Shown here: piece after piece, positions 15,501 to 33,862 of the stretch
Numbering within the stretch: the first letter of the stretch is position 1
Layout of the letters: every line of letters starts with the position of its first letter
NCBI GenBank assembly: GCA_002104895.1
Contig: MCFG01000007.1
Location: 1-64,000, forward strand
Length of the DNA stretch: 64,000 nt
DNA from: Anaeromyces robustus
Taxonomy: Eukaryota; Neocallimastigomycota; Neocallimastigomycetes; Neocallimastigales; Neocallimastigaceae
Direction of reading: 5' to 3'
Program-made: the position numbers and the translations under genes
Notes under the pieces: generated by a model
The model's input: the letters and a program-made list of their open reading frames with translations, nothing else
Databases searched by the model: none
What the model was told of the DNA's origin: nothing

Positions 15501-18500
15501 ATACAGAATATTGTGATAGGGTTTGAGGCTGCTCAATAGCAAATCTATATAATTAATTGAATTTTTAATAAATATCAATAAAAAATATTAATATTATATA
15601 CCAATTTAATTGATTATCAATTATTCTATATATACAAACCTTGTCATGTCTTCTGGATCAATTTCCATTGGATTATATCCTAATTTAGCTGTAGTTACAG
15701 CCTAATTTATATTTATTTGATTAATATTATTAATTTTTTTATATCTAACTTATAGAATTAATTAATCATTACCTTTAAACCATGACTTCCGACTGGAAGA
15801 TAACTATCACGTTTTACCCAACATAGACAATCCATGTGAACAGCATATGACGATCTATAACAGCCAACACTTTCATCTTTGTAGAATCCAATTTCCTGTA
15901 ATTTTATTAAAACAATATAATATTTTGTTATTTATTAAGAAAAAATTTAACCAGATCATAAAGTAGATTAAATGAATTAAATAATATAATTTACTTTATA
16001 CATATCAATTCCATTATGTTTTGCTCTTGCTTCGATAAATGGCCAGTCAAAATTGTCACCATTATAAGTTACAAAAACTGAAGGCTTAACTTCAATAATA
16101 TGTTCAAAAAATCTATTTAATAGAGCAGCCTTTAAATACATAATTGATAAAACATATATATAATTAGTTATTATATTAATAATATTTTTAATATAATATA
16201 ATTCATACTTCATCTTTTTCATTAAAAATGATAAATGGTCCTTCATATTCAGGTTTTGGGGTATATTCGAAATCAAGAATATCTTCTGATACAATTTCTC
16301 TATTTGTAATAAGAAAACCCTTTTATTGTAAATATTGACATTAAAATATATATATATCAAAAATGTAAGTACAATTATTTAATGTTATTAAAAATTATAA
16401 TAAATTATATTACTTGTCCATCAATCATATATGAAATCATCATAACTAAATCAATAGAAGAATCTGGGAATTTTAATGGTGATTTTGTTGTTTCAATATC
16501 AAATGCCAAAACAACAGGTTCTGCTGGTAAAACTATATCTGTATTTGGTGTAATTGTTATTTGATTAAATTCTGCTTTAACTGTATACCAACATCCTACA
16601 CGAAAATCTTAAAATATTATATATATAGTAAAGTAATACGTATTAATAAAAAATACTTTATTATAATATATTTACTATGACATGTGATATGACGTACTAT
16701 TATCAATAGCAACACGAATATAATATGGAACATCATATTCTCTTATATCGATAATATTGTTGACAATATCGTTTGTACTTTTTGTATTAAGATTTAATTC
16801 ATTATCATTATCACTGTGGAGAAAAAAAAGATTAGTTAAATATATTATTTTTTTAAATATTATATCATTATATTAAATATATCCTTATTACATTTTAATT
16901 TCTGAATAAGCATTTGTTATTTCCATATTTTTCTTATTTCTTGTTACAACTTGTAATATAAATTTTCTTACAGTTAATAAATCTTTAACATTTCGGAATT
17001 TTAATTGAACAACTGTTCTCATTACACCAAGAAGATGATTTGGCTTTATTATATAATTATAACATAATTGTATATATTATTAAAATCTTGATACCATAAT
17101 ACTTTTATTAAATATATTAGTATTAATAAAGCTAATATCTTACCATGTCTAAATCATCTTTTTCAATCCTTTCAAATTTCGAAATTAAATTTTCATATCT
17201 TCTTTTTAAAAACTCTTCCACCTCGAATTCTGTGTTTTTCTTACACATAATATAAAAATATGGTTCATATAGTACTGTAGTTTTAAATGTTTGACCATCC
17301 TCTTCCAAAAAGAATAAATCAACACCAGCTTTACCAGAAGGCCAGTCATTACTTTTAACTAATGTCTATTTATATATATAAATAAGAAAGAAAAAAATGA
17401 TTCAAAGTACAAATATATTACATTAATTTAATAATGAACAGATAATTAATAATATTTATATATATATGTTTTAAATATAAATGGAAAATAAAATAAAAAT
17501 TAAACAAATTAAAATAATAATAAGGATAGTAAGTATAAAAAGAAAAAAAGAATTAATAACTGGAAAAATTATAAAGAAATTACAACGTTAAAAAAGAAAC
17601 TAAAACATTAAACATATTTGAAAAATGAAAATTATATCTAAAACTTTTAAATTTTTTAAATTTTTTGTATTAAACTATAAAAAAAAATAAAAATTAAAAA
17701 TTAAATTGTAAATTTGTAAATTTGTAAAATGAAAAGTGAAAAGTGAAAATTGAAAAGTGAAAACTGAAAATTGAAAAGTGAAAAGTGAAAAGTGAAAAGT
17801 GAAAAGTGAAAAGTGAAAATTGAAAAGTGAAAAGTGAAAAGTGAAAATTGAAAAGTGAAAAGTGAAAAGTGAAAATTGAAAAGTGAAAATTGAAAATTAA
17901 AAATTGAAAATTAAAAATTGAAAATTAAAAATTGAAAATTAAAAATTGAAAACTTAAACATGCAAATTGAAAATGAAAATTTAGAAAAGAAAATTTTAAA
18001 ATGAAAATTTAAAAATGGAAATTTTAAAATGAAAATTTAAAAATGGAAATTTAAAAATGGAAATTAAAAAATGAAAATTAAAAAATGAAAATTAAAAAAT
18101 GAAAATTAAAAAATGAAAATTAAAAAATGAAAATTTGAAAATGAAAATTAAAAAATGAAAATTTTAAAATGAAAATTTGAAAATTTAAAATAGTATTGAA
18201 TTAAATAATATTTGCTTTTCCTAATTCTTTTATTCATTCTAATTCCAAAATTTTTTTAATATTAACTAAATTTTAAATATAATAAAAAAATTATTTTTAC
18301 AGGTTGTATATTAGTTAACCATCCAATTCTTTCTGGTCCTTCTATATATTTAATTCTTCCTAATTTTTCATCAATTTCATCTTTAATTCTAATTTCTTCA
18401 AATCTTTTTTCTAATGCTGAAAAGTCTTCAGTTCTTACTACTTTATCTCCTAAATTTTTTCCATTTATATTCGATCTTTTTCTTTTCCAGGAACCATTAT

Positions 18501-18555
18501 ATTTGAAATTCTTTCCTGTTGTACTTCCAAATTCATTTCTACTCCTTCTATTCAT
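9573..18555 (-). CDS. POL2: DNA polymerase epsilon catalytic subunit
   Basis: Twelve exons join in one frame to 2372 residues (yeast Pol2 2222, human 2286): 18301-18555, 17144-17365, 16892-17043, 16698-16813, 16414-16607, 16209-16319, 15995-16129, 15773-15895, 15640-15701, 15178-15544, 15011-15097, 9573-14867. It is the leading-strand replicase of the nucleus. Proofreading motifs are intact: Exo I FDIETTK (D285, E287), Exo [11 protein letters not shown] (D378), Exo III YSVSD (Y469, D473). Polymerase motif A is LDVGAMYPN (D636) and motif C is ELDTDGIW (D870, D872). A Cys-rich insert follows motif A (CASCDF, CQRR, CWRGEC), the site of the family's Fe-S cluster. The inactive B-family second half follows. 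The C-terminus has the CysA and CysB modules (ICEYCNYC near residue 2194, WSCPGC, LVCKKC, KCHCGG), which bind the other subunits. A roughly 50-residue Asn-rich stretch separates the two CysA pairs. Intron 1 holds a minisatellite. Confidence 0.97.
17720..18190. repeat. Heptamer-type minisatellite in POL2 intron 1
   Basis: On the plus strand the units are GAAAAGT and GAAAATT (7 bp) in mixed order from about 17727 to 17900. They then grade into GAAAATTAAAAATT units and, to about 18190, GAAAATTTAAAAAT-like units. It fills about half of the 935-bp first intron (17366-18300), by far the longest intron of this gene. It is purine-rich on the plus strand. Confidence 0.92.
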
Positions 18556-19215
18556 ATTAATTACTTATATATTATAATAACATAATAAAAAAAAAAGGCA
18601 TTTTAATTATTAATTAATGATTTGCTTTTAATGTATAGTTTTTTTTACATAAAAATATATTAAAATATATTAAAAATTTACATTATTTTATGTAAACAAA
18701 TATATCATATGTATTTCATATGTATTACTAATAATTAAAATTATATTTAAATAGAATTTTAATTAAAATTTGAACATTCTTTTTTTTAATTATATAATTT
18801 TTTACAAAAAAGGTCACTAAACTTTATTATTGTAATAAAAGGTATTATTTATTTTTTATATCATTTTTTATTCTTTATTCTTTATTCATTATTGTTCGTT
18901 TTTCTTTTTTATTTTCTTTCTCTCTCTCTTTTTTTTTTTTTATATTTTTTTTTTATATTATTATATATAATAATTATTGTATTACATTTATATAAAAATA
19001 TATATAACATATAAAAAAAATATCATAAAAATATACTGTTCATACTTTATTACTTTTGTATTATAAATAAAGTAATTATATTCTGTTAAATTGCTTATTT
19101 TATAATAATAAAATTATATTCAATATTTAATAGTAGAAAAGAGGTGTTAATAATATATTATATTCCATCAAGTTCAAAGCCATTTTTTTTTTAGATAATT
19201 CTATTTGTAAAGACA
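18556..19215. promoter_or_regulatory. Divergent intergenic region, POL2 / RabGAP promoters
   Basis: About 660 bp separate the two divergent start codons. It contains pyrimidine tracts (CTTTCTCTCTCTC near 18917-18935) and AT-rich DNA. No specific factor site can be assigned from sequence alone. Confidence 0.45.
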
Positions 19216-23318
<4,103 letters not shown>

Positions 23319-23936
23319 GTTTTAATTAATTATTAATATTAAATAAGAAGATAAATAGTCATAAATTTAATAAAATATTATCAAATAATTTAGTATTAAT
23401 CTATTATGTGTATTTTATTCATATTATAATTTAATACTTAATGTTTTTATCGAATTTTAAGTACATCATTTTTAAATTTATATATATCATAATTGTAAAT
23501 GTAATAACATCAATAAAAATCCGTTTATTTTTTTTTTTCTTTTTTTTTAAAAATTATAATAGTTATATAATTGTATATATAAATTATATATAAATAAATA
23601 AAATAATAAAAATTTGTATAATTATTAGTTATAATAATAATTATATTATTCTAATCTTATCACTTTTTAATCTATAAATGTTTAATTATTTAATGTGGGT
23701 ATATATATATATATATTATTATTATTATTATTATTATTTTCTTTTTGAAATATTTATAATATTTTATAATATATTTTATATTTATATTTTTTCTAAAAAG
23801 CAAGGGTATGAATTTGCTTTTCAATATTTATTATTTTTTTCTAATAATATTATAAATAAAAAAATAAAAAAAAAAAAAAAAAAAAAAGAAATAGAATTAG
23901 TACAATTATTTTCATTGATATATATTACAAAAATTA
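23319..23936. other. Convergent 3' intergenic region, RabGAP / CCDC77-like
   Basis: The 3' flanks of two convergent genes. It contains poly-T, (ATT)n and a poly-A run near 23869-23887. I see nothing else. Confidence 0.6.
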
Positions 23937-26131
23937 TTATTTAACCTTATATCTATTTATTTCTTCAGTCATTTTTTCTGCACGTTTTCCTGTATTTCGA
24001 GCTATTTTAAACAAAGAATTATAATATATATTATAATATATTACGATATACCAATATTTAGAAGTTTATATTAAAAATACTATAACATATATATATATAT
24101 ATTTGTATAATATAATTTCATTTACCAATATTAAGTAATTCTATTTCTTTATCCATTGGTGTTTCTGAATTAACAAGATGATTTTCAAGAGTTTTTAATT
24201 GTTTTCTTAGCCTTAATATATCATTGGTGAAACCTTCAATTTCATAATCCCTTCTTTTTTTAAGAGCTTTATAATTGGAATTAATTTTTTTTATTTTGTT
24301 ATTTAGTGATTCAATTTGTTTTTTATATTTTTCATCAATATTTTGATTTTTTGATTTTTCTAATCTAAGTTCTTCTTCATATTTTCCTAATTGTTTTCTT
24401 AAATTATTTATCATATCATCATTCTTTTTTGAAAATTTTATTTCCAAGTTCTATTTTGTTAAATGTATTATATAATGATTATATTTAATAAAACAATTAT
24501 TTATAACAATAATAAAAATATATATAATTATTGTTAATAGTATTAGTATTAATATAAGTTACTTTTTTTAGATCGTCACATTTATCTTTCTGCTCAGAAA
24601 AACAACCTTTTAATATTTTCATATCTTCTGCATATTGAGCAAGTTGACATTTTGATTTTCTATCTAATATTTTAGCATTGCTTTTAGTTTGAATTAATTC
24701 TTTTTTTTATTTTTTATTTTTTTATTTTTTATTATTATTATAATTTTATTTATTTATATTTATTGATTTTGATATAATAATAAAAAAACAAATATTAATA
24801 ATGTATTCAATTAAATTTTTTTTAAGTTCATTTTTAATATATAAATAAAATTTAATAAAACCTTTTGTGTTTTCACGACATATTGAACGTAATTTATTGA
24901 TTTTTTCAGTTAATGATATAATTTGTTCGAAATAATATTGTTGTTGACTTTCATTTTCATTTATTCTAAACTGTCTATCTTTTTTAAAACCTTCTATATG
25001 TTTTTTGTTCTCCTTTTTCTAAAATTTGAATATAAAAATATATACAATTTATAAAATTTATATAATTTATATAATTATTAATATTAATTTAATTTTTATT
25101 AATATTCATTAATACTTTTTCTTTACTTGTTCTTCAAGTTGAGCTTTTAATGAAGATATTGTTAATCGTAGTCCTTCAATTTCATCGTTTACTATATAAA
25201 TAGTTTCATTGTCAAATACAACCTCCTTTTTATTCAAATAATCATAAATTTTATGAATCATATATTTTAAATATATATAATATATATTTAAATGATTATT
25301 AGTTTTTATATAATTTATAATTTATTTATTTATTTATATATTACCTCATCCATAATTCCGTTAACTCCTTTATTATTATTTTGTTTTCCTTCAACTTTAA
25401 CAGCAACTTTATTTGTTTTTATATTATCTTTTTCAGAATTACCATTACCAATATAATTTAACATATCATGGTTTTCGTCTTTATTATTTTTTAAAAATTT
25501 TTTATAAAAACCTTTTTTAAAATATGTAATTTCATCAGTTGTATCAACTAATCCTAATAAGTATCTAATTTTTCTTCGGTCTTTAACTTCTTGTACTTTA
25601 ATGATAATTAATAATATTATATATTAAATAAAAAAATATTATCATATTTATTTTTAAATTAATAAATAAAAATTAATATATATTATTACTTTTTAATTCA
25701 TCATTTTCAGCTAGAACTTTTAATAGTTGCTTTCTTTCATCAAAAATTGCTAGTTGAGCATCACTTAATAGTTTTTGTAAATTTGTTACTTCTTTAGTTT
25801 TTTTTTGTAATTCTCGTGTTAAATTAAAATATTCTTCGTGGGATACTCGACAACCATCCATTAATTTTATTGCTTGTTCATAATCTTTTTCAAAACTTTC
25901 TGATATATTAATATATTAAATAAATGTATTATAAATACATATATTTAATATATTACTATGTATGTTATAATTTTATTATTATAATTATTCTATCATTAAT
26001 AGTACCATTTTAATTATTATACTTATTTATATAGTTATGTTTTTACCTAATTTATCTTTATAATATTGTAAAAGTTCTTGAGATAAAGGTAATTTATCAA
26101 TTTCTGATTTTATTTCATTATTTGTTATCAT
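23937..26131 (-). CDS. CCDC77: CCDC77-like coiled-coil (centrosome/basal body) protein
   Basis: Eight exons join in frame to 442 residues (human CCDC77 is about 488): 26047-26131, 25690-25899, 25345-25595, 25127-25225, 24862-25018, 24563-24699, 24126-24450, 23937-24001. Collinear family landmarks as I remember them are all visible. The N-terminus is LPLSQELLQYYKDKL. Next comes LQKLLSDAQLAIFDERKQ with AENDELK. Then QEVKDRRKIRYLLGLVDTTD and EITYFKKG. Later come YKALKKRRDYEIEGFTNDI and LRLRKQLKTLENHL, and the end is NTGKRAEKMTEEINRY. Most of the chain is predicted coiled coil. CCDC77 is found in centrosome/cilium gene sets; a role at the basal body of flagellated zoospores is inference from that. 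It is tail-to-tail with the RabGAP gene. Confidence 0.82.
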
Positions 26132-26701
26132 TTTGGTTTTATATTTTTCTTCAATTTATAATTTTTTATAAATAATGTATTTATATAACTATAGTTATAT
26201 TTTAATATTATATTTTTAAATGAAATAATTTTAAATTTATTCTAAATGTATATATAGTCAAGAATATTTAACTTTTACTTGTTAAATTGTTTACTTTTAC
26301 ATTAAAATGATTATTTTGAAAAAAATGCTGCTGATGAAAATATAAAAAGCTTAATTTAAATTATTTTTAATTAATTATCATAATTATTAAACATTTTATA
26401 TATATTAAAATTTAATAATTTTAAGTTATATAATAAATGTTGAAAAAATTTTATTAAATATTAAAAACAATACAAAAGTTTAATATACACAATATTAATA
26501 ATTTATTAGAAAATAAAAATAAAAATACTTTTTATATAAAAGTAAATGCTTTTAAAAATTCATTTTTATTAAAATTATTTTATACTTTTACATTTTTTTA
26601 TTATTTTTATTTGTTTTTTTATTTATTGCTAACTTTTATTATTATATATTATTAATTTTATTTAGGATTATATTAATTCCTTATTTTATTTTTTTATTTA
26701 T

Positions 26702-26754
<53 letters not shown>

Positions 26755-27018
26755 TTATTTATTTGTTTATTTATTTGCTTCAAAAATTATTTTTTCATTT
26801 TATTTTTTATTTATTTATTTATTTATATTTTAATTTGCTTCAAAAATTACTCTTTCATTTTTTTTTTATTTATTCTTTTTTTTTTTAATTTTCTTCAAAA
26901 ACTATTTTTTCATAAATTTTTAATATTATATCTTTTTTTTTCAAAGAAAAAAAAAGAAGAAAATTATTTTTTATATTTTGATTGTATTATATAACCATTA
27001 ATTCTAATATTATCAGTT
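26132..27018. other. Intergenic region between CCDC77-like and severin genes
   Basis: AT-rich. It holds a poly-T run of about 50 (26703-26752) and a decayed tandem repeat just after it. No gene seen. Confidence 0.6.
26755..26930. repeat. Decayed three-copy tandem repeat
   Basis: The motif TTTGCTTCAAAAATTA, followed by TTTTTCATTTTATTTTTT and ATTT units, begins near 26774. It recurs near 26834 with few changes and near 26892 with more. Unit spacing is about 60 bp. It directly follows the poly-T run. Confidence 0.65.
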
Positions 27019-27040
27019 TTAATTGAAGTATGACTTAAAA

Positions 27041-29759
<2,719 letters not shown>

Positions 29760-30865
29760 CTTGATTAATTATTGTTAATTTATTTAATCAATATATAAAA
29801 AGGAATTACGATTAAAATTTTAACTATTTTTAGATTCGATAATTCTAAAAATTATTTTAAAGAAAAAAAAAAAAGAAAAGAAAAGAAAAAGATAGTTTTT
29901 TCGTTATTCTTTTTTTAAAAGTATAATTTTTTAAAAAGACAAGATAATAATATTTTAAAATTTAATTAATAAATTAATTAATTAAAAAATTTAAAATTTT
30001 CTGTATTAAAAATTTATTTAATTAAATATTATAATATATGAATAAATTCAATATTTCCAAATATAATCAATATATTACAATTAATTGAAATGTTAAATTT
30101 TTTTTATTAAATTTTTTAATAATTATATATATATATATTTTTTTATTTTATTTTTTTTTAAAAAATATTTATTAAAACAAAATTGAAATATCTAACTATA
30201 ACCAAAAAAATTATATTTAAATCTTTTTTTTTTTTTTTTTAACAAAGCCTATTTTTAATAGATATTATATATTAACTTTAATTAATGTATAATAAATATG
30301 CAAAAAAGAAGATTTAAATATTTCTAACGGTCAATTCATTTACATTAAAATTATCAATTAAATTCTATACTTTTTTTTTAAATTGTATTAGAGACTTAAA
30401 TTAATAATAATCCGATTATAATTGTTTATGTTTCTTTAAAAAAAAAATGAAAGTAATACCTTAAATACATTTAAATATTGTGTCATTTATAAATTTCATT
30501 AAAATAGTTTTTCTTTATTGTAGAACAATATAATAAAATTTCATATTATTAAAAAAATTTTTATATCATTTTGACCATAATTATATTTATAATATTATTA
30601 TTTTAATTTTTTTATTTTATTAATTCATTTATTTATTTATTTATTTATTTATTATGATTAATATTATGATTATGATTATGATTATTTTAAATATTTAATT
30701 ATATAAATAAAGGAAAATAAATTATTAAATATAGTAATAAATATACGATAAATATTTTTAAACAAAACTAATTCTACTTTATCTAGATTTTTAAAATGGA
30801 TATAAATGAAAAATTAATAAAAAAATAAATAAATTTAAAGTATTAAATTATAAAATTAAATTAAT
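29760..30865. other. Intergenic region, severin promoter / UTP30-like 3' flank
   Basis: AT-rich with purine-rich AAAGAAAAG tracts near 29870-29890, an (ATTT)n stretch near 30627-30652 and a short (ATTATG)n stretch near 30650-30685. No gene seen. Confidence 0.6.
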
Positions 30866-32882
30866 TTATTCATCATCATCATCTTCTTCTTCTTCGTCGT
30901 CATCATCATCATCATCATCACCATTTTCTTCTTCTTCTTCTTCATCATCATCATCTTCTTCTTCTTGCTCAGCAAATACTTCGTCTTCTTTTTCCTCATC
31001 TTCATTACTTTTATTTATTTGATTAATTTCAATTTTTTTCGCTTCATCTGGAAGTGAAGAATATATTGGTAATGCAATAGATTTATTAGTTTTAATACTG
31101 AGACGTTGAATATTTTTCCACTTTCCTGGAACCTTTTCAACTATATAATTAATTGAGTACATAATATTTTCAGCAATTTCTTGTGGAGTTTGATTTGTTA
31201 ATCCTATTTTTATTGAACTATTTATTTGTAATGCATTAAAAATTAATTATTACTATTCAAAAATGTAATAAATTATTAAAAAATTAAATATATATATGTA
31301 TATATAATAATAATAAATAAATAAATATATACCTGCAACCACCACTATTAACAAAATAAAAAGTAGAATTCAAAACGTTAGTAATTTCCTTCAATAAGAT
31401 ACCTTTCTTTAATTTAATTGGGACTGGTTGCCTAATTATAATATTATCATAAAATAAAATTAAAAATAAAAACAATATGTTTTAAGTTATTATTATAATA
31501 GTCGTTATTTAATCTGCTTTATTTTAATTATAATAATAATTGTAATTTATATTAAATATTACTTCTTTTTATCATAAAAAGATTTTCCAATTAATTTTGG
31601 TAATATTGGAATAATACGATCATCAGCTAAAAAAATATCATATGAATTACAAAGTTGTCTTTTAGCTTCATATGGTTTATACTTTTTCTTTAATTTTGTA
31701 ACACCAATAACCTTTTATATTAAAAAAAAATTTATTAAACATATTAATATTAATAAAAATTATTATTAATATTTTAGATAATAATAAAAAAAAATAAGAA
31801 TAATATATGAATATATATATTAAAAATTATTAAATATATTAAATATATATATAAAATAAAAATTACCTTGCTGATATTTGTTATTCCTTGTTCTTTAAGC
31901 ATTTCTTTATATTCAGATTGTGGATCCTTTGTAATTAAACAGACATCAGAATTCTTATTATAAATTGGATATTTAAGTGGTCTATTTATAAATAAATATA
32001 CGAAAAAAAAATATTTTCAAAATAATGAATAATTAATTTAACTTTATTATCAAAAAAATATGATTATTATTATTATTATTATTATTAAAATATACTATTT
32101 TTTATTAAAAATTTATTAAATAATCATACAAAGAATATTTATATTACATTTTTATTGGTTTAACTTTTGAATTTTCTGGTGGTATTTTTGTTGATAAAAC
32201 AAGCCAAACTGGTGATTCGTCAGCAAGTAAATCATTTTTTTTTGTTTTTTCAAAAAATTCTAATAAAGCTGAAGTAGCTTTATTAACCTATTAATAATGA
32301 AAGTTAATATATTTTATTAATATTTAAATTTATTAATATAAATGAAGAGTAAAATTAAAAGCATAATTAATTATATAATTTCGTTTTTCTTTTCATTCAT
32401 TATTTATAATTGCTTAATAAATAATTAAATTTCCATTTTCTTTTTATTATCTTTAACTAAATATATTTATTACTGAATTTTTAAAAATATATCAAAATAA
32501 TTTAAGTTCAATTTTTAATAATTAATTATAAATTTATTATTGATTGTTAATTATTTCAATTGACTATATATTTCTGTTAATTAGATTCCTTATAAGTTTA
32601 TATTTTTAATTAAATATTAAGTTTTTTTTTGTGTTTATTCAATAAATGAAATGATTCATAAACAAAACATAATATATTAAATGATTGATATTAAAGCATT
32701 GAAAAATTTATTTTATACTTCTGACAATTTCAACTTTAGAAACTATTATTATTTTAATTATTTATTTTTTCACTAACAAAAACATTTATTTATATAATAG
32801 TAATTCTATAAGATGTATAAATTAATTTCAATAAAAATGTAATATTGAAGTCTATAGTAACCTGAGATTCATTAAGTTCCAT
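30866..32882 (-). CDS. UTP30: Ribosomal L1-domain protein, Utp30/RSL1D1 type
   Basis: Six exons join in frame to 291 residues: 32862-32882, 32148-32287, 31867-31981, 31563-31711, 31333-31431, 30866-31217. The start is MELNESQVNKATSALLEFF. The L1 domain follows: WLVLSTKIPPENSKVKPIKI, then LKYPIY, VCLITKDPQSEYKEML, ITNISKVIGVTKLKKKY, FLADDRIIPILPKLIGKSFY, PVPIKLKK, SGGCRSSIKIG and EIAENI. This is the pattern of Utp30/Cic1/RSL1D1 nucleolar proteins in pre-ribosome assembly. The C-terminal 50 residues are almost pure Asp/Glu, an acidic tail usual in nucleolar factors. Cic1 is the alternative within the same family, so the exact ortholog is uncertain. Confidence 0.87.
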
Positions 32883-33862
32883 TTCTTTAATTAAATTATA
32901 ATATTTTAAAATAAATAAAATAAAAAAAAAAAAAAAAAAAAAAAAAAATATTTATATATATGTAATATTAACGAATAAAATTGATTTAAATTTAAAATTT
33001 AAAATTTAAATCAATTAAAACATTTTTTTAGAAAATAATAATTAAAGTTTATATATATATTAAAATAATATAAATAATAAATCAAAAAAAAATTAGTATT
33101 AAATAAACCATAATTATTCACTAAGTAAAATTTATTATGGCAAAATAAATAGGAATAAAAAAAATATATATTATTAATACAATAATTTCAATACATTACA
33201 TTTAAGATTAAAAAATTATCCAATCATATTTTAAATTAATTATTTATAATCCTATTACATTCTAAAATCCATTCAATTTCGAATCAATTTAAAAATAAAT
33301 AATGTTGTATGTATATAATAATAATAAAATATAAAATATATACAGTATATAAAGAAATAAAAAATAAAAATTTGATATTACACAAAAATTATTTAAAAAA
33401 ATTTATTATTATATAAAAATTTATTAATAATCAAAAGAAACTTTTCAATAGATAATACTCTTTTCTTATTACATAATTCTTAAATAAGGAAAGCTTTTTA
33501 TAGTGAAATTTTATTTATAATTTTATTATAATTTTATTATTTATTATTCAACTATTCATAGTAATAAATATAAGAAATATCTTTATTATGAATACATTAA
33601 TATCTATTTCAATATAAATGTTTTGTAGATAATAAATAATTAATTAATATATATTATTTTTATTGTTATTTTTATTTATGTTTTATACATTTATGATATG
33701 GTTAGGTTATAACATAACAATTTATAATTTTCCATTTTTAATATATTTAGCAAATTTAAATCTATTTTTTTTTTTTTTTTTTTTTTGAAATAATTTTTAT
33801 TTAAATATATATATACATATTATAATAATAATATTTTGGAATGTATATAATATATAATTAAC
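32883..33862. promoter_or_regulatory. Divergent intergenic region, UTP30-like / SYF1
   Basis: About 980 bp between divergent start codons. It has a poly-A run near 32923-32948, a short perfect inverted repeat around AAATTTTAAATTTAAAATTT near 32983-33015, and a poly-T run near 33767-33786 close to the SYF1 start. No specific factor site can be named. Confidence 0.45.
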
